Below are positions 34,131-40,089 of a DNA stretch of 42,895 nt, one piece after another (the first letter of the stretch is position 1; every line of letters begins with the position of its first letter). The notes beneath the pieces are model-generated. The model was not told the origin of the DNA. It searched no databases and worked only from the letters and a program-made list of their open reading frames with translations. This DNA is from Lachnospiraceae bacterium (lineage in GTDB: Bacteria; Bacillota; Clostridia; Lachnospirales; Lachnospiraceae): contig JAQXLY010000029.1 of assembly GCA_029012365.1 (NCBI GenBank), forward strand, positions 1-42,895. The letters run 5' to 3'. The position numbers and the translations under genes were made by a program.

Positions 34131-34483
34131 TCAAGAACAATTACTCCTCCCTTACTCGAATCACAGTCAGCTGTTTGCGCCAAAATTCCTGTCATTGGCA
34201 TAATAAAACATACGATAAAGAAAATTCCGTGAATTAGCATTAGCCATTTGAGTATCTTATCTGATTTCGTTTTATCTTCTTTCGTCAGCCCTGTGAAAAA
34301 AGTTGATAGTGCCATAAATCCATATCCCAGCAAATCATAATTAAAAATTAATCCCCCCTTATTAAAATCAAGAATTTGCGATGCCTGTGGAGTTAACGTC
34401 TCCAATCTGACAGTAGTTGTCTGTGGAAAATATACGATTACAATCAATACTGCATAGATTGTCGCAAAAATTAAACCGTTCAT
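34094..34483 (-). pseudogene. Membrane protein, C-terminally truncated
   Basis: A 129-residue frame with three hydrophobic segments (about residues 5-18, 48-62 and 78-100), beginning MNGLIFATIYAVLIVIVYF. It ends abruptly within what looks like the next membrane helix (VIVLECWCAYFFAMLI), just where the GNAT fragment begins. The most direct reading is one deletion that joined the front of this gene to the back of the GNAT gene at about 34,100-34,130. It follows the XRE regulator by 47 bases; such regulators often precede membrane proteins of this kind. Function unknown. Confidence 0.6.
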
Positions 34484-34530
34484 TGCCGCAACTTTTTTGC
34501 TACTCTCCTCCTGCTTCTACTTGATGCTCC

Positions 34531-35028
34531 TTATTTATCCTGTACAGAATTTTTGTGATTTTCACGAATTACTATTCCCCACAGACCAGCCACGCCTATT
34601 ACTCCTATTCCCAACCATAAACCATTACTTCTCATGAAAGAACCTTCCGGCAAATGAGGAAATACAATATACCCAATCATTATACTCAACGCTAATATCA
34701 ATGTTCCTACAAATGTTACTATGCACTTACGCTTCACTACTAATTTTTTTTCAGCTTCTGCATAATCTACGACCTTTCGTAAGGTCTCTTTTTCTTCTTT
34801 TTCCATTCTCTCACTTTTCCTTTCACCATCAATTATTTCTTTGATGTCGACTTCGTAGTAATCCGCCAATTCAACCAGAATGCCTAATTCCGGCATGGTA
34901 TTACCATTTTCCCATCGGGATACACTTCGAGAGGATACACCAAACTTTTCTGCCAGTTGCTCTTGTGTCAGTTCTTTCTCTTTACGCAATTCTCTTAGAA
35001 AAGCACCAATTTTTATCTGGTCTATCAT
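34531..35028 (-). CDS. XRE-type regulator with two C-terminal membrane helices
   Basis: A 165-residue protein. The N-terminal Cro/C1 helix-turn-helix (residues about 5-60) includes LTQEQLAEKFGVSSRSVSRWENG. A charged linker and two hydrophobic segments (about 103-122 and 135-152) follow, so the regulator is probably held at the membrane. The start at 35028 is chosen because AAAGGAG lies 8 bases upstream. The small inverted repeat TCAC-TTT-GTGA at about 35,081-35,094 lies just before the gene and could be its operator. It leads the decayed membrane protein/GNAT pair. Confidence 0.88.
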   Translation of the reverse strand: MIDQIKIGAFLRELRKEKELTQEQLAEKFGVSSRSVSRWENGNTMPELGILVELADYYEVDIKEIIDGERKSERMEKEEKETLRKVVDYAEAEKKLVVKRKCIVTFVGTLILALSIMIGYIVFPHLPEGSFMRSNGLWLGIGVIGVAGLWGIVIRENHKNSVQDK

Positions 35029-35157
35029 CTGACTCACTCCTTTCACAACCTATTATCACTTAAAAGGCAATAGAAAACCACGTCACAAAGTGAGAAATAA
35101 CATGATTTTCACCGGACACTTATGTCTTGTCATCAAGCATCTGTTGCTCTTCCATTA

Positions 35158-35275
35158 CTATTTCCACGTCATCGGCCTTTCCAAGAATATCTCCTGATAC
35201 TCCCTCTTCATCACCTCAATCTCTTGATTTGTAATTTCCTCTGGTGTAAATCGATTCTTATGACACAACTTAGGT
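35158..35275 (-). pseudogene. C-terminal remnant of a gene interrupted by the mobile element
   Basis: Between the mobile element's left end and a TAG at 35158, one minus frame codes 38 residues (PKLCHKNRFTPEE ... FLERPMTWK). If the element is removed and the flanks joined at a shared GT, the frame runs on without a stop as KVPKLCHKNRF. The rest of the gene lies beyond the right edge of the window. I do not recognise the protein. A second frame in the same stretch also looks codable (ending EEQQMLDDKT at about 35,113), so an old frameshift is possible. Confidence 0.5.
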
Positions 35276-35295
35276 CAGTTTACAAGGAACTACAC
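35276..35295 (+). repeat. Left terminal inverted repeat / attachment site
   Basis: CAGTTTACAAGGAACTACAC, the inward-reading left end. It matches the reverse complement of the right end at 19 of 20 bases. GT directly before it (35274-35275) is the likely crossover dinucleotide, also found at the right end. Confidence 0.8.
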
Positions 35296-35319
35296 GCAGA
35301 CCGTGAAACGGGCTGCTGA

Positions 35320-35368
35320 CAACAAACGGCGCTATGCTCCCGGCTGGGTGCATAGCACCTGTTTGTTG
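35320..35368 (+). repeat. Long hairpin near the left end of the element
   Basis: CAACAAAC pairs with GTTTGTTG and GCTATGC with GCATAGC, with a small internal loop. The result is a stem of about 16 pairs and a 12-base loop. A further GGGGC-AGC-GCCCC hairpin follows at 35,384-35,396. Both precede the oriT, a typical place for accessory relaxase or processing structures. Confidence 0.65.
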
Positions 35369-35401
35369 CGGGGGTTTCCAAAGGGGGCAGCGCCCCATTT
35401 G

Positions 35402-35440
35402 GCACACGACTTTGCGGAGCAAAGTGTAGTGTGTTATACG
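35402..35440 (+). other. oriT of the MobV/pMV158 type
   Basis: The hairpin ACTTTGC-GGA-GCAAAGT (35409-35425) is followed after one base by TAGTGTG/TTATAC (35427-35439). This is the order in the pMV158 origin of transfer: inverted repeat, then TAGTGTG-TTATAC with the nick between G and T (here 35433/35434). An upstream GGCACACG also mirrors the pMV158 GCACAC. The element encodes a MobV relaxase 4.6 kb away, the matching enzyme. The cut site is assigned by analogy. Confidence 0.85.
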
Positions 35441-35615
35441 CTCTGTCGGCGTTGCCCTGAAAATACCGTTGCCGCCGGGGAGGGCAAGGGCATTTGACGC
35501 GGCAGGAAAGCAGGGCTTTGTTTGGGGCTGGTAAGCCGGAAACAAAGGGCTGATTTCAGCAGCAGACAGGGCGTATTATGAAAGCCCCCGTCCCTCGTCC
35601 TCCGCCCCCGGCCTA

Positions 35616-35969
35616 TGGGACAAAAAGTCCCAAAGCTCTGGACACCGTGACCAGATGTGTGGCCACACTCCGGGAAAAGTAGCAGGACGGCAGGAAACCG
35701 TCAAGGCTGAAATGAATGGGCTGACGCCCGGCCTTGACCGTTCCCCGCCGCCCCGCTGGATGGGTGGACAAGGTGGCCAATCCCTAAAAGTGTTTGGCCG
35801 CACTCGTTCATTTTGGGGCCTTTCTTCTCCCAAAATTGAAATGGGCGGGAAAGCCCTAAAATGGCTTTCCCGCCTTGATTACCCATTAGCAAAGACGGGC
35901 GAGACTGTCAACGGCGGCGCTGAAAGCGCCGTTCATCTTGACCGTTGACTGGCTCGCCTGGCTTTGCTA
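35616..35969 (+). other. Gene-free, hairpin-rich region; possible replication origin or structured RNA
   Basis: No convincing gene lies between the oriT and 36,019. Instead there are many inverted repeats: TGGGAC/GTCCCA (35616-35632), palindrome GTGTGGCCACAC (35657-35668), GTCAAGGC/GCCTTGAC (35700-35738), ATTTTGGG/CCCAAAAT (35810-35836), and 12-bp perfect GGCGGGAAAGCC/GGCTTTCCCGCC (35844-35874). An 83-base structure (35887-35969) has four stacked stems: TAGCAAAG/CTTTGCTA, GGCGAG/CTCGCC, GTCAACGG/CCGTTGAC, CGGCGC/GCGCCG. A lagging-strand origin for single-stranded DNA or a structured RNA would fit; neither is shown. A 97-codon plus-strand frame here has no ribosome binding site. Confidence 0.6.
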
Positions 35970-36018
35970 CTGCCCGTAAGAGATGGAAAAACAAGATGGA
36001 AAACAAGGTTAAAAATGG

Positions 36019-36048
36019 TTGACAAGTCTATCGGATGTGTGTTATACT
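36019..36048 (+). promoter_or_regulatory. Promoter of the efflux pump transcript
   Basis: TTGACA (36019-36024), 18-base spacer, TATACT (36043-36048). It lies about 275 bases before the pump start, leaving room for a long attenuating leader. Confidence 0.8.
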
Positions 36049-36082
36049 GTGCGACAGTTTGAGATTGGAAGGAGGCTTACGT

Positions 36083-36103
36083 GTGTTAATTTGTGTACGC
36101 TAA
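36083..36103 (+). CDS. Leader peptide of the efflux pump (6 residues)
   Basis: A very strong ribosome binding site GGAAGGAGG (36067-36075) is followed after 7 bases by a GTG that opens the six-codon frame MLICVR and two stop codons in a row (TAA TAA). It lies 35 bases after the -10 box, ahead of two terminators and the pump. Ribosome stalling on such short leaders is the usual way ribosome-targeting drugs switch on resistance genes. The exact start is inferred from spacing. Confidence 0.6.
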   Translation: MLICVR

Positions 36104-36128
36104 TAAGCAATAAAAAGTAGAAGTACCT

Positions 36129-36153
36129 TTCCACATGATGGTGGGCTTTTTTT
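36129..36153 (+). terminator. First leader terminator (weak)
   Basis: Stem CCAC-ATGATG-GTGG, slightly extended by G-T pairs, followed at once by CTTTTTTT. It is short in G-C pairs but has a very good T-tract and lies 25 bases past the leader peptide stop. Confidence 0.5.
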
Positions 36154-36237
36154 GCGTGCGTATGCAAAGGAACACGTAGGTTTGACACGAGCAGTCTTTG
36201 AACTGTATCGTGGTGTTTTTTCGTGCTTTGTTGTTAT

Positions 36238-36277
36238 GCAGGCGTCTGCCCTCTCTGTGGGACAACGCCTGCTTTTT
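36238..36277 (+). terminator. Second leader terminator
   Basis: GCAGGCGT pairs with ACGCCTGC (8 bp), with an inner CCC/GGG, followed by TTTTT (36273-36277). It stands between the leader peptide and the pump's ribosome binding site, so it must be read through for pump expression. Confidence 0.8.
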
Positions 36278-36323
36278 ATTGCAGAAACAAAGGAACAATG
36301 CAATAAAAAAGGAGGTTCGCATT

Positions 36324-37544
36324 ATGACCCAAAACAACAATTCATGGAGAAAAACTTATTTTACACTTCTTGCCGGACAAGCAATATCCTTTATTAGCAG
36401 CGGTATTTTGCAAATGGCCATTATCTTTTATTTGGTTGCGAAAACTAATTCTGCAATCATATTGACGGCGGCAACACTGATTGGATTTTTGCCGCAAGCC
36501 TGTTTAGGCCCGTTTGCAGGTGCTTTTGTTGACCGGCACAGCCGTAAAAGCGTAATGATTGGTGCGGATTTGATAATTGCCGCCGCTGGCGGTATTCTGG
36601 CGCTGGTGGCGTTTTACATGGAATTGCCCGTATGGTCTATTATGGTTGTCCTGTTAATCCGAAGTGCGGGAACTGCTTTTCATTCTCCAGCATTCAGCGC
36701 AGCAACACCTATGATTGTGCCAAAAGAGGAACTTACAAAATGCGCTGGTTACACGCAGACCATGCAAGCAGTAAGTGCGATTATCAGTCCAGCTGCCGCA
36801 GCGTTTTTATATGCTGTTTGGCCTCTTAATGCAATTATATTGTTAGATATTGTGGGTGCAATCCTTGCCTGTGTGACTGTTGCGATTTCGTCCATACCAA
36901 CGCCTGAACTATGTCCAGAAACGAAAAGACAACAGTTTTTACAGGATATGAAAGAGGGGTATGTGGTATTAAAGCAAAACAGGGGCCTCTTTGCTCTGCT
37001 CTGGATTGGTGTAATTTATATGTTCTTTTATATGCCAATCAGTACGCTTTTTCCTCTCATCTGTATGTCATACTTCAAAGGAACACCGGCCCATGCCTCT
37101 GCCGCTGAAATTGCTTTTGCGGTTGGTATGCTGCTTGGCGGAGTCATTCTGAGCATTTGGGGCGGTTTTAAGAAACGGCGGTACACCATCGGTCTTTCCG
37201 TTCTCCTGATGGGCGTTAGCAATATGCTCTCCGGGCTTTTGCCGCCAGACGCATTTCTTGTCTTTGTTGTGTGCTGTACTGTTATGGGAATTTCCGCTCC
37301 ATTTTACGGTGTGCAAAATGCGATTTTTCAAGAAACGGTCAAACCAGAATATCTGGGGAGAGTTTTTTCTCTACTGACAAGCGCCGCTTCCCTCGCCATG
37401 CCGTTTGGCCTTGTCATTTCCGGGCCTCTGGCGGAGCGGCTGGGAGTTGAGAAATGGTTTGTCATTTGCGGAATTGGCATTATCATCGTTGCGCTTGCCG
37501 TATTTTTACTACCCGGTTTGAGAGAGATTGACAATACGCAATAA
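36324..37544 (+). CDS. MFS efflux transporter, Mef-like (macrolide efflux family)
   Basis: A 406-residue major facilitator with about 12 membrane helices. Many segments closely resemble MefA as I remember it: GQAISFISSGILQMAIIFYL, VDRHSRKSVMIGADLIIAAAG, FYMELPVW, LTKCAGYTQTMQ, NRGLFALLW and VKPEYLGRVFSL. It is therefore probably a proton-driven antibiotic exporter, with macrolides the first guess; it clearly differs from MefA and its substrate is unproven. ATG at 36324 has GGAGG 8 bases upstream; an in-frame extension to 36198 runs through the leader terminator and is rejected. No partner ABC-F gene (msrD type) follows. It is controlled by a leader-peptide attenuator. Confidence 0.88.
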   Translation: MTQNNNSWRKTYFTLLAGQAISFISSGILQMAIIFYLVAKTNSAIILTAATLIGFLPQACLGPFAGAFVDRHSRKSVMIGADLIIAAAGGILALVAFYMELPVWSIMVVLLIRSAGTAFHSPAFSAATPMIVPKEELTKCAGYTQTMQAVSAIISPAAAAFLYAVWPLNAIILLDIVGAILACVTVAISSIPTPELCPETKRQQFLQDMKEGYVVLKQNRGLFALLWIGVIYMFFYMPISTLFPLICMSYFKGTPAHASAAEIAFAVGMLLGGVILSIWGGFKKRRYTIGLSVLLMGVSNMLSGLLPPDAFLVFVVCCTVMGISAPFYGVQNAIFQETVKPEYLGRVFSLLTSAASLAMPFGLVISGPLAERLGVEKWFVICGIGIIIVALAVFLLPGLREIDNTQ

Positions 37545-37572
37545 TCAACTGCACCTTTTTCTATTACTAAAC

Positions 37573-37624
37573 AAAATGCCTGGATGGTGGTTCTGAAAAA
37601 CCAGAACCGCCGTTCAGGCATTTT
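37573..37624. terminator. Bidirectional terminator between the pump and the XRE gene
   Basis: AAAATGCCTG pairs with CAGGCATTTT, and an inner GGTGGTTCTG pairs with CAGAACCGCC, around AAAAA. T-tracts are present on both strands. It serves the plus-strand pump and the minus-strand XRE gene, whose stop codon lies at its edge. Confidence 0.9.
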
Positions 37625-38425
37625 TTATCTTCGTCCTCTCTGCGGTTTTGGATTCTTCAGCAAGTCGGATTTTTCCGCAATCTTTTTCAGCCACTTCCGT
37701 TCTTCTACTGACAGCTTCCTAAAATTCAGCTTGAGCCGTTTGCAGATAAACGCCAAGTACGCTTGTTCCGTGTCGCTGTCCTGGCTGACGATTTCACCAG
37801 CAGTTTCCAGCATTTCTTTTAGCGGGTTATCCTCTGGGACGCTGAAAAAATCGTCCTTGTGTGTTTCCCGCAGAGCAAGGGCAATCCCGTTTATGTCCCG
37901 TTGTATCACATAGCGGCAAAACTCGTCCTCATCAATATGGGCGGTGATAAGCTGTCTTAACTGCGTATCACTCATGCCAGGATTATGCTTTTTTATAACA
38001 GTTGCGCTCATCGTGTCCACTATGGCGTTTGCACCCTGCGCCTGTTTCAGTGCCGTTCCGTTCACATAGATTTCAAGGTCAGCCATCAGCCGGGGGAAAT
38101 CCGGGTGCGCCGCCAGCTCACACAGCAGGGTATTGTCTATCCTCCCGCTTTTCAGCAGGTCAATCATTTCATCACTCAAACGCAGGTCTGCAAGATCGGC
38201 GTTTGGGTGATTTTTCATTTCAGACAGCCCCAGCAGATAATCAGCGGTCACACCGTAAAACTTCGCCAGCCGGATAAGGGCATAGTGGCTGATGTCCTTG
38301 AAGTCTTCCGTTTCGTAACTGCCCAGCGCAGACTTGGAAAGCCCGGTCTGCTCCGCAAGCTGCCCCAGCGTCAAGCCACGCTCCACACGTAGGTCTTTTA
38401 ATCGCTCTTGTATGGATAAAGACAT
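37625..38425 (-). CDS. XRE-family regulator of the mobile element
   Basis: A 266-residue protein with an N-terminal Cro/C1 helix-turn-helix (LTLGQLAEQTGLSKSALGSYE near residues 18-38). The typical YALIRLAKFYGVTADYLLGL helix follows. The remaining 190 residues are helical and polar with no domain I recognise. The start at 38425 (AGGAGG 6 bases upstream) is preferred to the GTG two codons earlier. It is convergent with the efflux gene. A 14-bp inverted repeat lies 34 bases before its start, a plausible operator for a dimer. A role in controlling transfer or excision is inferred from position. Confidence 0.85.
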   Translation of the reverse strand: MSLSIQERLKDLRVERGLTLGQLAEQTGLSKSALGSYETEDFKDISHYALIRLAKFYGVTADYLLGLSEMKNHPNADLADLRLSDEMIDLLKSGRIDNTLLCELAAHPDFPRLMADLEIYVNGTALKQAQGANAIVDTMSATVIKKHNPGMSDTQLRQLITAHIDEDEFCRYVIQRDINGIALALRETHKDDFFSVPEDNPLKEMLETAGEIVSQDSDTEQAYLAFICKRLKLNFRKLSVEERKWLKKIAEKSDLLKNPKPQRGRR

Positions 38426-38458
38426 ATTCACCCTCCTTGCTAGCTCAACGAAAGAGAA

Positions 38459-38495
38459 GCCGTTATGCTATGTACTATGCTCATAGCATAACGGC
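38459..38495. promoter_or_regulatory. 14-bp perfect inverted repeat, candidate operator
   Basis: GCCGTTATGCTATG and CATAGCATAACGGC are perfect inverse copies separated by 9 bases that themselves repeat CTATG. It stands between the 87-residue gene's end and the XRE start. There is no T-tract on the minus strand, so a protein-binding site is more likely than a terminator, though the hairpin could also end the upstream transcript weakly. Confidence 0.65.
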
Positions 38496-38503
38496 ATAGG
38501 CAT

Positions 38504-38767
38504 TTACAGTTTTATTTTACCATTTGCTACATCTTCACGAAATTTATCAACAAGCTTCGCTGTCAGCTTGGATTTACCGTAGTGTTCAAGTACAAAAGTA
38601 CGATAACTTTTTCCATCTACAAGCACATCACTTTTTCTGGTCAACAACCAATTTCCGTTACCTCCTCCCTGTTCTCTAATATTCCAGTCTTTCCCATATC
38701 TTTTATAGATTTCATCTTTTTTACCTTGAACAGACATTGATTCGCTTGGAATATAAACAATTTGCAT
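38504..38767 (-). CDS. Small orphan protein of the mobile element (87 residues)
   Basis: An 87-residue soluble protein that I do not recognise. It is rich in Lys, with a Gly-rich turn (REQGGGNGNWLLTRKSD) in the middle and a likely helix at the C-terminus (KLTAKLVDKFREDVANGKI). No cysteine, signal or membrane segment. The gene is real by its signals: AAAGGAGG 7 bases upstream and a TATAAT promoter about 65 bases before the start. It is more AT-rich than the mobilisation genes beside it, so it may have joined the element separately. It precedes the XRE gene in the same direction. Confidence 0.7.
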   Translation of the reverse strand: MQIVYIPSESMSVQGKKDEIYKRYGKDWNIREQGGGNGNWLLTRKSDVLVDGKSYRTFVLEHYGKSKLTAKLVDKFREDVANGKIKL

Positions 38768-38832
38768 AATAGCTCCTCCTTTATTTTGTGCAAGAAGACC
38801 AGAAACCTGAATTTGTCTTTTATCTTTTTTTG

Positions 38833-38861
38833 ATTATATCACAAATCCGAGAGCGTGGAAA
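38833..38861 (-). promoter_or_regulatory. Promoter of the 87-residue gene
   Basis: Minus strand: TTTCCA (38856-38861), 17 bases, TATAAT (38833-38838). The -10 is perfect and the -35 is weak (four of six), as expected for a gene that needs an activator or is expressed at modest level. Confidence 0.6.
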
Positions 38862-38995
38862 TAGGGAGTTTTTCAGGCTGATTTCCTACCTCTTGGATAT
38901 ACGGCACAGGCGGTCAAAAAGGTGTAGACTTGGGATAGTTCATCGATGGACAAGCACCTTGGAAACAGAACACGCCAAAGAAAACGGAGGGACGC

Positions 38996-39409
38996 ATGAG
39001 CAAAAGACCCTATCAACACCTGCCGCCGCTGGAACACAGGCCGGACGGCTCCCCCTACCGCATAACCCCGCCCCAGAAGAGACGAGCCAGCGGCCTGATA
39101 CGCCGGGAGTGCTGCAACTGCGAGGACGGAAACTGCCTTGCGCTGGACGATGGCGACACCTGCGCCTGTCCGCAGATGATTTCGTTCTCCGTCTGCTGCA
39201 AGTGGTTCCGCTGGGCGGTCTTGCCGCTGGACAGGACGCTGGAAGCGGAGATTTACCGGGACAGGGACTTGAAACGCTGTGCGGAGTGCGGCGGTGTGTT
39301 CGTCCCGAAGTCCAACCGGGGCAAATACTGCCCGGACTGCGCCGCCAGAGTTCACAGGCGGCAGAAAACAGAAAGTGAACGGAAAAGGAGGTCTGCTGTG
39401 GACAGTTAA
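38996..39409 (+). CDS. Cysteine-rich VLP domain protein
   Basis: A 137-residue protein with many cysteines in two clusters. The first (about residues 39-68) is CCNCEDGNC with CACPQ and CCKWF. The second near 95-114 (CAECGGVFVPKSNRGKYC plus CPDCAAR) looks like a zinc ribbon. It matches the Cys-rich VLP family that recurs in mobile elements of gut Clostridia beside repA and mob genes; its function is unknown. GGAGG lies 6 bases before the ATG. A longer overlapping plus-strand frame (38788-39378) is a shadow. Metal and nucleic acid binding are likely. Confidence 0.85.
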   Translation: MSKRPYQHLPPLEHRPDGSPYRITPPQKRRASGLIRRECCNCEDGNCLALDDGDTCACPQMISFSVCCKWFRWAVLPLDRTLEAEIYRDRDLKRCAECGGVFVPKSNRGKYCPDCAARVHRRQKTESERKRRSAVDS

Positions 39410-39419
39410 GAGCGGGAAA

Positions 39420-39487
39420 AGCCTTGATTTGCAAGGCTCCGCAAGCCCTCAACCGGGGCGGCTGGTATCATTTATCATTCGCCCCGG
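39420..39487 (+). repeat. Two hairpins before the repA fragment
   Basis: AGCCTTG/CAAGGCT (39420-39438) and CCGGGGCG/CGCCCCGG (39453-39487) lie in the 111-base gap between the VLP gene and repA. No T-tract follows either. They could be part of a replication or regulatory site; I see no iterons. Confidence 0.5.
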
Positions 39488-39520
39488 AAAACGGGCCTCT
39501 AACCGTCCACAAAACACGCT

Positions 39521-39916
39521 ATGACAAACACGATTTATATTCACCAGCCGGAAAAGGCGTTCAGTTTCACCCGGCTCCCCAATTTCCTTTTTGAAGCACC
39601 CACATTCCAGCCCTTGAGCAACGAAGCGAAGGTGCTGTATGCCTTTGTCCTGCGCCGGGCGGAGTTGTCCCGGAAGAACGGCTGGGCGGACGAGTACGGG
39701 CGGGTCTACCTGTACTACCCCATCTGCGAGGTGGTCGCTTTGCTCCGCTGCGGGCGGCAGAAAGCGGTCAACACCCTGCGGGAGTTGCAGTATGCGGGGC
39801 TGGTGGAAATCCAGAAACAGGGCTGTGGAAAACCCAACCGCATTTACCCGAAATCCTATGAAGCGGTTCCAAACACCGACTTCAAGAAATCCGGTTATGG
39901 TACGCCGGAGGGCTGA
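39521..39916 (+). CDS. Replication initiator RepA, N-terminal domain only
   Basis: A 131-residue protein matching the winged-helix N-terminal domain of RepA_N initiators: FLFEAPTFQPLSNEAKVLYAFVLRRAELS, then NGWADEYGRVYLYYPICEVVALL and GRQKAVNTLRELQYAGLVEI. Full-length relatives continue well beyond this point. Here a stop comes after GYGTPEG, while the next frame continues with repA-like residues (RVRKSILLKYGN), so a frameshift near 39,913 is likely. No clear ribosome binding site precedes the ATG. DNA binding may survive, but autonomous replication is doubtful. Confidence 0.75.
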   Translation: MTNTIYIHQPEKAFSFTRLPNFLFEAPTFQPLSNEAKVLYAFVLRRAELSRKNGWADEYGRVYLYYPICEVVALLRCGRQKAVNTLRELQYAGLVEIQKQGCGKPNRIYPKSYEAVPNTDFKKSGYGTPEG

Positions 39917-40011
39917 AAACCGTACTTGGCGAGTACGAAAATCAATCCTCTTGAAGTACGGAAATCTGACGGTATATAGAAATACAGAGATTAAAACCAT
40001 CTATTTACATT

Positions 40012-40075
40012 CATTCCATTCCAATCCTATCAGAGATATTTTCGGCGGGAAAACCCGCCGGAAAGGAATGGAATG
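40012..40075 (+). promoter_or_regulatory. Structured leader before the relaxase gene
   Basis: An 11-bp perfect outer stem (CATTCCATTCC with GGAATGGAATG) encloses a 7-bp inner hairpin (CGGCGGG-AAAA-CCCGCCG, 40043-40060). It ends four bases before the relaxase ribosome binding site AAAGGAG. There is no T-tract, so control of translation or RNA stability is more likely than termination. Confidence 0.6.
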
Positions 40076-40089
40076 GGGAAAGGAGTTCA

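Noticed and set aside
35655-35948. 97-codon plus-strand frame in the hairpin-rich region
   Set aside because: No ribosome site, and the sequence is explained by stacked inverted repeats; kept as non-coding structure.
36036-36050. Second oriT-like GTGTGTTATAC sequence
   Set aside because: It resembles the MobV nick site but lacks the preceding hairpin, and TATACT serves as the -10 box of the pump promoter.
36198-36323. In-frame 42-codon extension of the efflux pump
   Set aside because: It runs through the second leader terminator, has no ribosome site, and the ATG at 36324 has GGAGG at the right distance and matches the Mef-type start.
38788-39378. 196-codon plus-strand frame overlapping the Cys-rich VLP gene
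   Set aside because: Its second half is an out-of-frame reading of the VLP gene, whose cysteine pattern and ribosome site are convincing; the first half has no recognisable protein features.
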